From: Capitulum mitella
Taxonomy: Eukaryota > Arthropoda > Thecostraca > Pollicipedomorpha > Pollicipedidae
Assembly (NCBI GenBank): GCA_030062745.1
Contig: CP099849.1
Coordinates: forward strand, 23,858,144-23,922,143
Reading direction: 5' to 3'
DNA: 64,000 nucleotides
Notes under the pieces: model-generated
What the model was told of the DNA's origin: nothing
Database searches by the model: none
The model's input: only the letters and a program-made list of their open reading frames with translations
Program-made: the position numbers and the translations under genes
Part shown: positions 46,677-59,801 of the stretch, piece by piece
How the letters are laid out: the number at the start of each line of letters is the position of its first letter
Numbering within the stretch: the first letter of the stretch is position 1

Positions 46677-48492
46677 TGCTGGCTAACAAGGGGCCCCTAG
46701 GGTGCTGTCGGCCTGCAGGGGCCACCGCCATCCTCTAGGGGCCCCTTGTCATCTGTTGACCTGTAGGAGCCCGTGGGACCCCTGGCAACCTTCGGAGGGC
46801 CCCTCCTGTCTCGGGGATCCACATGAGGTAAGGGCCCACCTCTGGGCGAGGACCCCCAAATTTGTGCCTGGCTGCGCCCCTGGAAGGGACCCTGAAGCCA
46901 CGATAGGGCAGATTGCCCCTGATTCTGCCGGAATGGTCACAGGTCCCCTGAGACGGCTTAGATGAGGAATGAGTCCCTAGGACAGCATAGGGGACCCTGG
47001 AGTGCCACAGCGCCCTTGATTAGGTTTCACGGTCCTGTATGAAAAGATGAAGGTTCCTGATGCCATTAGAAGGCCCCCGTGATGGTTTATGAGACCCTGG
47101 GACGGTTAGATGGCCCCTTCGATGGATGCAAAGGCCCCTGAAGCTCTTTAAGGGTCCCCGGGGCCGCAAGAGGGGCCCCAACACGACAGGGCCCATGAGA
47201 CCGTTAAAAGTGCCAGAGAGGCCCAGGAGCCGGCAAGAAATTGGAAGGTGCCTAGCACGACATAAGGAGACCCTGAGCAGCCAGAGGGACCCCCTGAACA
47301 GGGATTCATCACTGATCTCAATCACGGGAGGGGCTTGAATGGCTATACTGTTTTTTTTTAACCTGAGGGGTTCCGATGCGGTCAGGGAGACTCGGAAGGT
47401 CAGGTGGGTCCTGAGACGGCAAGATAGGCCCTTACACGGCAGATGGCCCCTAAGACCGCTAAAGAGGTCGGAGAGCCCCTGCGAAGCAAAGACGATAAGA
47501 GGATCTCTGAGGCGGTATGGGGTCTTTGAACGGCCAGAGTCCCGAGTGTGCTAGGCGGGCTCTTGGCATAGAAATGGTCCGCCTGAGACTGCTAGTGAGG
47601 CCACGACTGCCAGATATACCCCATGTAACAGAGGAAGACCCCTGATACTACCATGGATACTACCGGAGTTGTCCAGAGGGCCCACGACACTGCATAGGGG
47701 CTCTGAAATCGTCAAAAAACTTTTGTGACTGCCAGATGGCCCTTGAGACGGCAATAATGGTCCCCACGGACAAGAGGAGCACCTAGAACAGGGGATCCAC
47801 TGAGTCTGCTAGAGAGGGGCCCTTGGAGGCCTTTGAGACTGTTCACTAGCAGTCTCTGGTAGGGGCCACTGAGATGACCAACAAGGCCCCTGAAACTACT
47901 GAGCCTCGAGACGTCCAGACAGTTCCTGAAACGGCCAAAGGACCTAAAGCATTGCCAGAGGCGCCTCTGTCACGGCAAAGACTTACAGAGGGCCCTTGTT
48001 ACTGCCTGAGGGACTTCCTAGACGGCAAAATTCCCCAGGGACGACAAGAGGAAACCTGAGATGGTTTAAGTGTCCTTGAAGCTACCAGATGGGTCCTGGC
48101 CGAAGTGTCTGTAAAAGGAACTTGAGACCACTAAAGGGCCCTGACACGGCAGACGATCCAAAACCACCGAGAAGCTGGCAAAATAGTCTCCAGAGGCTAC
48201 GAGAGGCCAGAGGGGTTTCTGGATAACAGAAACGACATTTCTTGTAGAAGGAGGGATGCACCCGCCTAAAATCCCACCGCTGTTGTCATATTTCGGCCAC
48301 TTTGTAGGGGAACAAAACGCAACACTTTCAAATGAGTTGAAGTGCTTGGATTTTGCCGCTTACTTTATTAAACAAAAATAGAAGAATTGTATCAGATATT
48401 TCAGCCAGGACCCTAGGAAATCAACTTTTTTGTAACTGAAGAACAAAAAAATGGGGACCAAGGCCAGCCCCATTTCCCCCTGTCGAAATCCG

Positions 48493-48904
48493 GGATCCGC
48501 CTTTGCCCCTTCCAGATATTCATGCTTGTCCTTGTTCGGTCCCAGTCCACTCCTCTGTTCCGTTTCATTGCCATTGTTAACATATTTTGAGTTTCGAGAC
48601 TGCTGCGTTTAGTTAATCTTTCGGTGACGTCATATTTCACGAGGCCTTCTGAGCCGTCGATTCTTGGGGCCTGACGTTGATCTGTCTCGTAAACATGCTC
48701 CGTGCTTCGAAATCGTGGTAGCTGTGCAGGCGGTGGGTATCTCGATCGCTTCAGGCGATTATTTTGGCGAAGTTATGTTTACAAGGCACAAAACGCCGTG
48801 GACCGGACTATTTGTTCGTTGCGCATCTTTTGGTGCTAACATGGCTTGCCAACTACGCAGATTTTTGGAGTTATGAGAAGTGAGAAGCCTGCGCCTAGAA
48901 TACC
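48493..48904 (-). repeat. Right terminal inverted repeat
   Basis: Inverse partner of 41,394-41,810, ending GCGCCTAGAATACC at 48,904. Immediately outside, CTTACT is followed by a further GGTATTCTAGG. The target itself may therefore have contained an element-like end. Confidence 0.85.
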
Positions 48905-49439
48905 CTTACTGGTATTCTAGGGGCTGCTGCTGCTTGCTTGTGCGGCGCGTGCCGAAATGATGCTTCCACATACGCGGAAATCAGCACGTGACGCGTGTTA
49001 ACCACACCATCATCAAAAATACCCTTTTGCAAGCCCAACAGAAAATGGCATGGCTGAATGCAACGTTCATTTATAACGGCTCGGAGACTATGTAATCCTA
49101 CGTCACAAGGTACTAAATGCATATTTCGGGATATTTATGTTCGATTGAAGACTGTGACGGCACCATTGGGAACATACCGTTAAAAATAATGCCACTATGT
49201 TCTTCAGTCAATGGTGAGCACGCCGGTGTAACCCATTTCGTGTGCTTCGTTGTGGCGGTTCAAATGAAGGCGTACAAAAGATGTCTGCATGTCGCCTTTT
49301 AGGTGTTTTTTAGCCGACCACGATCGAAAATCAGCTTTTCTTACTTCTAACTGCAAAATGCGTTGTTCCATCCCTCTCGGTTTCACCTCTGAGATTTCAA
49401 AAACTCCACAGAACTAAAAAAAGTCTCTATAATATGTAT

Positions 49440-49950
49440 ATAGGTTCGATCAGAAATGGATGCAGATAGGCAGACAAAACAGGATCGCACAGTGACAAAA
49501 AGATATTTGTAGACAGAAACAGACACAGAAATAAGACGATGACAGAAAAAAGGGACAGAGAGAGACAGAAACCAGTGACTGCGGGGCAACGAAGAAGGAC
49601 TGAGTGAATGTGGGCGAGACTGATGGACACCGAAGAGACCAGCAAAGATTGGCAGAGATCGATGGAACGTTTGAGATCGACGGAGACCGGTGGTGAGCCG
49701 TGGTGAGCGGTGGAGGCTGGTAAAGATCATAAGAAACCGACGGAGATCGGTTGAGGACGACAGATACCGATGGACATCAGATGTGATATAGATCGTAAGA
49801 CTAAAAAACTGGTGAAGGCCGAAGAAGACTAATTGAGATTAACGGAGATCGAGCTAGAGCGAAGGATACCTACCGAAACGGATGGAGATCCGAGGACATC
49901 GAGGAAAACTTGCTGACACCGATGGGGACAGACAGAATGCGAGCGCCTTG
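49440..49950 (+). repeat. Purine-rich degenerate GAGATCGACGGA tract
   Basis: About 500 bp strongly biased to A and G on the plus strand, made of loosely repeated GACAGA and GAGATCGATGG-like words. No conserved period or frame. Confidence 0.5.
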
Positions 49951-50894
49951 CACGGAGACTTTGGCTGTGAAAAATGACTAAGACGGAATATTGAAAAAAA
50001 TCCGCTGTCCAGCCTGGAAGAGCGAAAACAGAGCAGAAATGTGGCAGTGGCTGCTTCATACCTCAGGGCGATGCAAGAAAGGAAGTTGGTTGATGACACC
50101 TGTGGAAAAAGATTTTGATTGAAGCGCATCGCATTCTTTTACAGGCCGTTTGTAATGGATTTAATTTGTAACCGTGCTTAAAACGAGCGACCGTCCGAGC
50201 GCGAAGTGCGAGGACATGCGGGCAGGCCAGACGGCCGAAGTTCGTCTGTTTCCATGAAGCTTGCATTGCGACTGCAAAACAGTGCTCTGGCCAGGTTGGT
50301 CAACAGTTAACAACAATAATGAAACGCGCAGCGCGATTGTCGAAGAGCGCTGGGGCGCTGGTGTGATAATTTTACGGAGACCGGACTGATGACTTTTGGC
50401 TCATCAAACACAAGCGGTCTGTTGGCAGTGAAGCGTGCAATGCGATCCTGGGACGGTCCCGGGGTCAATGCGATCTTGCGGCCGCGCAAAGCCCCGGCTG
50501 TGCGTCAGAGAAACGCACGAGCCATGCGGCGAACATAGGGACCAACGGGGTCGCATTTTGGGAGTTACAGGGATGGGATTAAGCCTGCCAACGCTGTCGG
50601 CTCTCGCTTCCGTATCCATCGTCTCGGCAGCCGGATTCGCCGTATTTTTTGCGCGATCTGTTTCATTTCGCTTGCGATCGCAGCAATTCATGAAATTGAA
50701 CCAACAAAAGGTAATCCAGCAGTGTCGTCACAAACCGCAAGAATACTTGTTGGTTATATCCTTGTCTTAATCTTTGTACTCATCAACGCCAATCGAATTC
50801 CACCTGACAGAATTTAAAACCTGTCTGGCTTTTTTTAAAGGGGTTGTGCACTCATTTTCCGCTCTCATTTTCATTCGCGAATAACAGCCTCATC

Positions 50895-50895
<1 letters not shown>

Positions 50896-50955
<60 letters not shown>
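50896..50955. repeat. (TA)n microsatellite
   Basis: Uninterrupted TA run of about 60 bp. Confidence 0.9.
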
Positions 50956-50957
<2 letters not shown>

Positions 50958-52924
50958 TGCTCACAGTCTCAGCCTGAAACGCGTCAAAATCTGGCCGTTC
51001 GTGGGCTGCTGGCCAAATTACGTTTTCACCGGGGGATTTCGCTGTGCACTAGGGGGATTTGGCGGTTTCTGGTGGGGACTGTCCCCCAGTTAAAATGTTA
51101 AAATAGGCCCCTGCTACGGTAAAATGAGCCTCGGTCCGCGCTGCCAGCTCATGGACCGCCGGCCGACGAGCCAAGCCTCAGAATCCAGCCGGGCGATTCT
51201 GCGCGCCGGTCACGTGATTCCGCCATGCGCCGGCAGTGGATCCTCGAGGGGAGGGGCGCACGCAGTTTCCCCTTTTTCACGTCAGTGCACATAGTAATCG
51301 CCAGCTGAGTATGAGTACCTTCTGTACGGATCATGCACTACGCCCTCATTTTCAGAATTGTAGGTCCGCCTTTGATAAGGGCTGTGGAGTAGGTGATTTG
51401 TCAGAAGGGGGAAGGCAGCTGGATATTTTCTGTCTTAGAAAATGGCAGAAAACAAGCAAGCGCGCGGGAAACAGGGAGGGGCAGACGTTTGGGCAGATTC
51501 CCCCCAGCTTTTTGAAAATTTTGCATTGACTATGTGAGCATTGCCTGGATAGACTTGACTCAAAATGCTTGTTTGTCCCCTCCCCCGGCTGTAGAGGACT
51601 TACCGCGCCCCTGAAAATAAGACAGGAAGAGCGAGCAACTAGAAGCATATAACTCACCTATGTTGACTTACGAATTAACGTCAATAAGCCACATACATTG
51701 TTTTTATATATTATCACTACAGCAATACAGCAAGGATGCTGTCTACGAAATTGCACGCCGACGTGCCAGTCAACAGTTGACATACGGGCGGTCGGCGTTA
51801 TTGACCTTTGGAATTTGCAAAATTTGCTTTGATGGTCTCAGCGCTGACCCCAGTCAGTCGTCAAACATTTTGGAGATGTTGTCGCAGTCGTAATGCTGCA
51901 AGCTTTCTGCATGCCAAATGTCGCGCGAATGTCTCGATAAACAGCTGAGACAGGGTGTGTTCAAAAAACATCGCCCCATCAGTTCGTACAAGTTTCGGAG
52001 GCCCATCAGTGCGCGGGTAAAGACTCCGTTCCATCTTTGGCTGTGCCTGCTCCCTCACTCGGTGTGAAACAAGTAGTACTGCCTTTATGTCCGTCACGAC
52101 GGCCGGGCGCAGCGATGCGTCACCAGCCGGCCGTCGTAGTAATATTGTAAATGGCTTCCACGTGCGAACAGAGGTACAGATAAACACGTCAATCTGTCAT
52201 GAAACTCTGACATTCATAAACCTATGCGACACCCTTCATGACGCGTATGATCAAGGACCCAGTGGTGTCCCAAATGCACTCCAAATGCAAACGCAGTTGT
52301 ATTCCGATCAGGGTACTGGAAACCCAATTACGCTTGGAAACTTTCCAATGTCAAAATGTTTCAGACACCTAATATTGCAGTTTTGTCAAGGCTGTGCGAT
52401 TCTAAATTTACATTGCGTTTCATGCGTTAACCAAATCCAAAAAGCTGTGTCCTTTTTTCATTTCACACTTTGAATAGATCCAGAAATTTGGCCGTTTTTC
52501 GGTACGACATTCCATAAGAGCCTCATATTTCCTTACCGTTTTGTGCTTCTTCGTAAATCCATCATACATTCGCCACCAGAATAGACCTAAGCCCTGTATC
52601 ATCAACGTTGATATTGTTGCACGCATTTGATACTGCACTTTCGCATGTGACAAATGGCGCTCACCTCGGTCCAATGTATTCGAAGGAACGTTTATCACTG
52701 CTTTCAGTGATGAGAACACAAAATTTGCTTGCGTTCTGCCATTTTATATATGTCATACGATGCCGCCAAGGCTACAGCTGGCGATGCTGTCGTAAAGAGA
52801 GGTAAATTAAGGATAATGATCATGGGTATAGAATTTGTACAAATTTTGGTGCGGAAAAATGAATTCGTAGAGTCTGAAAATGTGACGTTGTTAATGCATC
52901 TAGCGTCATGTATTTTTTAAAGCG

Positions 52925-53030
52925 AGAAAACACATCAGTGAGTCGAGAAATTGGTATGAAACTCCATGCCAATAATTTCCTTGGGCATGGAAAGCTCCAT
53001 ACCAAAGGTATACAAAGTTATGCCCATGAA
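52925..53030 (+). repeat. Dispersed repeat R3, extra copy in B-only block
   Basis: GAGAAAACACATCAGTGAGTC, TTGGTATGAAACTCCATGCC and GGAAAGCTCCATACCAAAGG match the copies at 24.1 and 54.2 kb. It lies 1.3 kb left of the next copy, in the same orientation. Confidence 0.6.
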
Positions 53031-54214
53031 GATGACCGCGTTCACGAAAAAAATAAAAATACGTATCAACAGAATTCCTGAGAATTCCAAATATTAGATA
53101 CGTGCAGATGTTGCATATCACAAGTACACGATTCAGGACACCATGGCTATTCGTTCTGGGCGCGGTGTCGTGAGGTTCGAGCATTAGCAAAATCAACGGG
53201 GGCAGCTTTGCTTCCAGTATTCAGTCTGTGTTTGCCACACTGTGCAATATTGTCTAGCGGTGTGCAACATCATGAAGAGCTATTGATTGAATTAATATGA
53301 ATTAATTGGTTAGTATGAAGTGAAAAGAAAACGCTCCATCATTTGGGATTTTAACCATTTTATCATGCACATGCCATGAAAACGACTTAAGCCAAATATC
53401 AAGGAAGTCACTAATGTTGCACATGTACTGCACTGTACGCTTACCGCGAATTGTGTTCCCTTGAGGGCAATTCATGCCACGGAACATTTATGACTGCTTC
53501 CGATGATCGGACATCAGAAAATTGGTGGCGTTCTCTGACGTTGATAAAATCGAAATGGGAACTTGCAGGCAATTTTTGTAAAACTGAAAATGTTGAGCAC
53601 GTTGCAACTGTTGTAAATCAAAATGCATCACTTCGGACGCCGTTTTTTCTGTTGCACAGAACCCCGACGACTGGTGCGTTTATCTTGCATTTGTTGCACC
53701 ATGCGAAAGCACTTGCAATGCTATATATCCTTACATACGCACTTGCATTGGTACAGTTACTTAGAACTATCATCATGCGACGTTTTTCTTCTAAGGAACT
53801 GTTTTGTGGCGCCAATAGATTCCACAGGTACAAACATTGTGGTGTTTCACAGCTATCGGATGGAGTTCTGGGAAGCCGAGGGCCGACGTCACGGAAGCAT
53901 GATTTTCTACACAGCGGACTGCCACTCGTACCTCGTCCGGCTTCGGCGACGCGGTTCAACGTACCTGCGGTAGGCGCTGTGTAACTGGAGTGTATCCAGC
54001 ACAGACGGCGAGGCCAGGCACCATAGCCGAAATTGAAGCTTTGAGCTCTGAAGGGTGGTAGGTTTGCGAAATGATGGCTACACCCTTGGTTAGAAGCAAA
54101 AGTACAGTGCCTTTATACATGGATGTAGAGTTTAGACAAATTTTGGAATGGAAAAATAAATTCATCGGACCCTAAAATATGACGCTGATGACGTTTTCCA
54201 ATGCTGTATATCAT

Positions 54215-54325
54215 AAAGCAAGAAAACACATGAACGGGTCACGATATTGGTATGGAATTTCATACCAATCATTGCCTTTGGCATAGAAAGCTCCATACCA
54301 AAGGTATATACAGATGTAAGCCCCT
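54215..54325 (+). repeat. Dispersed repeat R3, copy in segment B
   Basis: Counterpart of 24,120-24,240, nearly identical to it. Confidence 0.6.
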
Positions 54326-56340
54326 GCCTTTGTACTGCAGTCAAGGTCCTGTAAGAAAGCTCAGGTTTCAAGTGTAAAAAGCTTCGGGAACTAAGAGTAT
54401 GGAAACAGAATGAACAATGTCATGCTGTCAAGTGCTGTGTCCACAGCTGTTACTACAAAGACCACCCGGACGTTCGGTGCCCCTGCACGCCAGTGGTGAA
54501 AGAACAAGCACTCACTGTGTGCAAGCCACACAGTCACGCGCCATAGCCTCTGGGCCTGGAGGTGAGAGAACACCTTGCGCGATCGAGGTAATCAGACAGG
54601 GCTGGGCTTGAAGTATCTCCATAACTAATTGTAAAGGCAGCTTTTACAATTCCCGCAGCCTTTACAGTAGTCCACGGTGGCAAAAATAAGAAATCCATCC
54701 AGCTGCTGGAGATACAGCACGGTGGCGGTGAGGGCGACAGCCGCCGTTTGCAAAACTTGTTACTTGAGATATTCATGGCCGAAAAAAAACGCAATGGGCC
54801 GGATTCTCATCCACCTCCCAGTAACGGAAGGATTGGCTGGGCGCCAAAATCGACTTTTGAAGGAAGGCCCATCTTTTGGAGGAGGGACACTACGGGCACG
54901 AGGGCTTCCGGGGTGGCCGCAAGCAGGGGCACGGCCAGAACAAATTTCGGGGGCCCTAGGATCCCTAATACCCCCCCCCCGCTGTGCCCCTGGCCGCAGG
55001 AAACAGAAAAATGCCTAAGTAAACACGACCGACGACCTCTGAGCAGAGCTCCTGGAAGTCCAAGGTCATATTTAACGTCAGTGATAACAGTTCATGCAAT
55101 ACATGTTTCCTGGCCCAGTTCACATAGACATTCTAAAAATGACATGTAAAAGAGATTTGGGCAGAAATGAAATCTTGAAATGACCCAATTTTGGTGCACA
55201 TGCAATATTGCAACATTGTTCAGCCGCAAACTCGAGTATTACGAGCACGCTAGTGCTCTCAACATTGCAAGAGCCGATATCCCCACACTGGTCATAGAGT
55301 GTCCAACGGATGCCAACAGCTTCCACACTTAGCTGAAATCTACATGAAACTCCCAATGTTAAATTGCAAAACATGTTGCTCTTTTGCAAGGAAGTGTTGC
55401 GTAACTTCTACGTGACATACGTTGCAGGAGAAGTCAGGAAAATTAGGTCATATCTCTTGGCGTATAAAAAATATTTTTTTTTACGTTCTCCAAGCTACTT
55501 GGTAGCTGGAAATAGAAGATATATATTTGACTTAGGATGACTTAGCATGAGGTCAGGAGTGCTCCATATAAAGTCTTGCTGATATGCAATGGAAAACACA
55601 GTCGCCATGCATTGCAAAAGTACGAGCAATAAAGCGGCGAAGTAAAACTGAACATCGGAACTCAAAACAAGGTTATCTTGATGTCGTCATCGAGGTATGG
55701 TTCAAGATGCTTTCGTTTCCAAATGTATGTCAGTATTTGCACAATTCATGCAATGAAAATGAATGAAAGTTTCAGGATGCTGCGTATATTCGTTTTGGAG
55801 GCAGCTCAAAAATGCACCGCAGGGTTAGCGTTAAACGTTAGCATTATTTCATGTTATACATTAGTGTTAAGCATTAAACGCCCTTCTCCAGACATTGGCG
55901 GATTAAGGCATTATGCTAGTTTTCAGCGAAATCTAGGTTTTCGGCAATCATGCATCGTAGTGAATATCCGAATATCCGAGTGTGAAGCCAAATTTTTCGA
56001 CGTCACTTACCCACAGCTGCAGCGTTCAGCTGACATGCCACCGTTGTCCGATCGCAGCTGTGTTTTTCCAGATCAGCCGGGTGTCGGCAAATCTGCGCCG
56101 CAACGCCCGCGAACACGACGAAGCACGCGGCAACCGCGCCGTCTTCGACGCGCTGGCAGTGGGGGAGGCGGGGGCTGCCATCGCCATGTGTTCGGCCCCG
56201 CCCGCCAGGTGATGGCGCGCACCCGGCGCCTCTGAACCCGGCGGTGCCGGACTCGGCACACAGTGCAGTTGCGGCCATCCGCCCCGCAAGCCCGGCTGTT
56301 CGCCGGAACTTCGCGTTTGAAGTGATGCTGGATGAGTGAC
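54326..56340. other. No recognisable gene upstream of the P-element remnant, copy B
   Basis: Counterpart of 24,241-26,235, with scattered substitutions and small indels. Frames are not conserved in a way that suggests selection. Confidence 0.4.
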
Positions 56341-56348
56341 AGATACGA

Positions 56349-57270
56349 ATGGCGCTGCCCACAAGCAGTATCGCCCAGATGAAGATCGGGCATCGCGCCG
56401 CCCTCCTGCCCTTCCAGAAGGGATTCCTGGTGATCATCGGGTCGATGAGAGGACTCGTGGCCGACATGGTGGAGCGCCTGGATTCCAGTATGTACGTGCT
56501 GCCAGGTCGGATCAACCAGGATGTCCTGGAGTCGTTCTTGGGCCTGATGCTGGGAAGGATGGCGCTGACTTTAATCCAAGCCCCAGTGAAGCGAAGTGTC
56601 GCGTGAGGAACCTGGTTCTGATGTACTACTGAAGCTGGGGCTGAATCTGGTAGCAGCGAACCAGACTGCAGCTGCAACCCAGCAAATGGGTGACGTCGAC
56701 GGTACTGTCATGTTTGACCTCGTCGACTTCGTGGAGGAGAAGACAGTGTAAGAGAACAGGCTTCTGCGGACTTCGCAGACATGGAGTCGCCGCTGCAGAT
56801 GTTGACCACCAACACCGGATGCCGCCAGCAGCCGCCAGCTCTTGACTGATCGACCCACGGACTGGAGTCTCGTCGGAGCGGTACGGCATAGCTCACACGG
56901 CTGGCTATGTGTCGGCCAAGTGCCGCAAGATGGACCCGACGCTCTGCACTTCATCGGCGCATGCAGATGAGCAGGCACCAGTCGAGACTATGTGGACCCG
57001 GCTCCTCAGCCATGGTGGTCTGAACGCCCCGACCGCCAAGTGGATGGCCCAGTTCGAAACCATGGAGGGCGCCTTCTGCCGGCACCACCACCTAGAGCCG
57101 GACGGTCTCTCCCGCAGTCGCGGCGTGATCCGCGAAGTCACTGAGCTGTTGCGTGCGCAGCAGCCGACATTGGATGTCAGAGTAGTCCGCCGCTTTGTTC
57201 GCCTCCGTACGTTTGTCCGCCTGGGTTGCCTGGCGATTTGTCGAAGGTTGAACCCACCTGGGCGCCTGGG
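56349..57270 (+). pseudogene. P-element (THAP9-like) transposase remnant, copy B
   Basis: Same remnant as at 26,240-27,185: IGHRAALLPFQKGFLVIIGS, VLPGRINQDVLESF, then in another frame FNPSPSEAKCRVRNLVLMY, and from 56,909 WTRLLSHGGLNAPTAKWM to FVRLRTFVRLGCL. It lacks about 30 bp that copy A has just before IAQMKIGH, and differs from A after GCL through a small insertion. The main frame break after ESF is shared with A, and there is no sign of a working gene in either. Confidence 0.72.
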
Positions 57271-57384
57271 TTCAACCGGGGACGACGCCACGACGCGAAG
57301 GAAAAGCGAGAGGCACGGAAGAAAGGGGAGTTCTGCAACTAAAGCGACAAACGCTGCTGGCATACGCCTCGTGGCCCAGGTACC

Positions 57385-57495
57385 GCGCTCCTGTTGGTCC
57401 TGCCACCACCTACGGTCCTGCCGCCACCTGCCTGTTGCTGCCGCCGCCGCCTACTTTCTGGCCCTGGTGTCACGTGCCTGTTGGTGCTGAAGCCG
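57385..57495 (+). repeat. CTGCCGCCACCT-type minisatellite, copy B
   Basis: Shorter version of the array at 27,285-27,430, with about two units. Confidence 0.55.
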
Positions 57496-57499
57496 CTTA

Positions 57500-59140
57500 C
57501 CTGTTGGTCTTGGTGTCACCGCCGCTTGCCGTGCGGCCCGTGGAGCCGCTGTGAATCTGACACCTTGGAGTGAGCAGCAAACACCAGCTGTCCCACTTTG
57601 ATCTGCCCGGCTTGCATCGGCGTAACTTTCCGATTGCTTACTAACGGCCCTTTCTGGAGGCAGACCGCGTGTGTCACTAACAGCCACAAGTTTCAGGTGT
57701 TTACGCATAAAATAGAGCGAGGCAGCCGTGTCTTTAGGTCTTTTGGTATAGCTATCTGATAGGTAGGCTTACCGCCCGTTTTATACACTTTTTTACATCG
57801 TTCATGGCTAAGGCCACCTCCGTTTTATTTGTGCCCTACTACAGGCGCCGAAGTTCTTCACATTCAAGGGGCGTATGGGTGTTCCATTCCATTTGTTTTT
57901 TCCTGTTTTCCTATCTGATTTTTTGACAAGAAGGCGCGATGGAATGAAATTGAACTTAAATGGGAAGAAATATAAAATCAAGCTCGATTGACACCGATGT
58001 GCAGGCAAAATGAATTCGCTTAAAAGAGCGGAGATGTAGGACAGATGGATACTAAAATGCTCGCGCCGTCCCATCGGTGCCGCGCGCCGGCCGTCCACTA
58101 TGTGACACGGCATTCCCGATCCATTTCTGTGCTTAGGGTCATTAAGGTTCTTCTATAGCAGCTGCCTCGCCTCACCCATATACCTTGCAAGCGTCTGAGC
58201 ACATCACAGACGTCAAATTGCATGTGCGCCGCCAATCTGAGGAAATTGTTTGGAAGGGCGAAAATGTCTCGCGGTTATCGGGAGTTTCACTGAAAATGAC
58301 CCTTATTGCGTGATATGCAAGGCTCCAGAAAATACGCCTCCGACGGAATATATGATGTTTTTTGTCAAATTGACCCAAGATATGAAGAGAAGATGCCTAT
58401 GGTATCATACTTAGATGTACTTTATTGATTCAAGTGTTAAAGAAATACCGAAACTGGCCATCTCAAAATGGCGTATTTTCCCATTCCTGTCCATGTTGAA
58501 GGCGTCGCGCTGTCGCACCGGTGACGTCACGCCCCAGGTGTTGCCAGGAACATTGATAGGGGCGACGGTGGCCGTGAAGTTAAAGGTTTCGAAGACTCGC
58601 TTTCCACACTGACGGCTAGGATATCCTTCCACGTTTCATTGACACTGGGGGGGGGGGGGCGTTCATGGGGCGTAATGTTAAGCCGTAGGCGCAACGGCGT
58701 GTCGAAGGCGTTGCATAGGACACTAGGGGGCCGCCGGCCGATAAAAGGGTGCGATCAGACTTGGTTCTGTCCAACAAAGAATCGTGGAAAAAAGTTGGGA
58801 CAACTAGGTTTGATTTTGGCCGCGAATTTTCACGTCTCATACCATCGTTCATACGGCTTAGCGTTGTTTCTGTGCTTCTTACGCCTGCTTAGTGTAACGT
58901 TCACAGCCAGCTGCCGTGCGATAGCCACGTTCCACTGAAGGCTGGTCCGTGTCGACGCATGATTTTTCACCCCGCTGAACTTGCACGGCGGAGCCAGCTG
59001 CCGCGCGTTCAGTGGGACTGCGCCGGTCCCTCCACAGATGGCGCTGGCCGTCCCGCGGCCACCACGGCGGCGTGTCGCCCGCGGCCGGCACGCCGCCACC
59101 GCCACTCGATCAGCGCAGGCAACACGTCGAACATATTGTA
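57500..59140. other. No recognisable gene between P remnant and ataxin-1, copy B
   Basis: Counterpart of 27,500-29,060. It has a longer G run near 58,650 and small indels; no gene is recognised. Confidence 0.4.
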
Positions 59141-59144
59141 CAAG

Positions 59145-59196
59145 TTTATTCTCACTTCAGAGCACGAGCGGATTCGGAAAAATAATACACTTTATT
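59145..59196 (-). terminator. Two candidate polyadenylation signals of ataxin-1, copy B
   Basis: AATAAA on the minus strand at 59,196-59,191 and 59,150-59,145, at the same places as in copy A. Confidence 0.55.
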
Positions 59197-59801
59197 AGTC
59201 ACAGCTATTAAAATAAGTCCCAAACCACAGTGTGATATTATACTGCGCGGTCTCGACAGTCCGCCGCGTTTATCCCTGAGAATTCGAAAGTCTGAGTGCG
59301 CGGTCGCCAGCCCGGTCGGCGGAGGCGCTCCGCCCCGGCAGGCCTCCGACGGCCCGCGACCGCCGCACCAGCTCGGGGCAAACACAGGAAACAGGGCCGG
59401 GCCGTCAGTGGGAACTCGCGGCCGACACCGGCCGGCGCGCAGACGCGACAGATAAAAAATATCACAGGACGAATGGCCCGGTCCGGCGCCGAACAGGAGC
59501 GCAGCGGACAGCCGCCGGGCGGCCGAGCCGACCACAGCCAGACAGCGAGGCGGGCGCCCCGCCGGACAGCGGAGCCGCTCCGACTGGAGCTGGACAGTGA
59601 CGTCACATGGACACGGCTGAATAGTGGGGGCGCAACGCCGCGGCCGAGGGCGGCGCCGGCGGGACGCGGCCGGACAGCGGAGCCGCTCCGACCGCAGCCG
59701 GACAGTGCAGCCGCTCCGGCCCGGCCTGGCGGCAGGGACGACAGCGGCGGCCGCCGCCGCCGCCGTCGCCGGCAGCCCGCAGGACGACCGAGCCGCGGCC
59801 G

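Larger units (their letters stand above)
41394..48904. mobile_element. Foldback-like element with 0.4-kb inverted ends, copy B (both ends present)
   Basis: Inverted ends at 41,394-41,810 and 48,493-48,904 open with GGTATTCTAGGCGCAGGCTT and diverge by several percent. CTTACT flanks both sides (41,388-41,393 and 48,905-48,910), a likely 6-bp target duplication. The body carries ~25-31-bp GC-rich units: CAGGCTGGCAGG-type at 41.85-42.38 kb, inverted CCTGCCGGCCTGTAGGGG-type at 46.42-46.70 kb, and GGCCCCTGAGACGGC-type at 46.7-48.2 kb. A landmark GATGCAGTCAGGG-like block occurs on opposite strands in the two arms (near 42.70 and 47.38 kb, with a weaker one near 46.17 kb), so the right arm looks like a diverged inverted copy of the left. 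I find no transposase. The family is unassigned; target length alone does not decide it. It is probably non-autonomous. Confidence 0.75.
48911..54143. other. Gene-free block present in copy B only
   Basis: Flank of the foldback-like element that copy A lacks. No gene is recognised. It includes a purine-rich tract (49.44-49.95 kb), a TA microsatellite, a G/C-run patch at 51.23-51.64 kb reminiscent of MITE ends, and an R3 copy at 52.9 kb. Confidence 0.5.
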
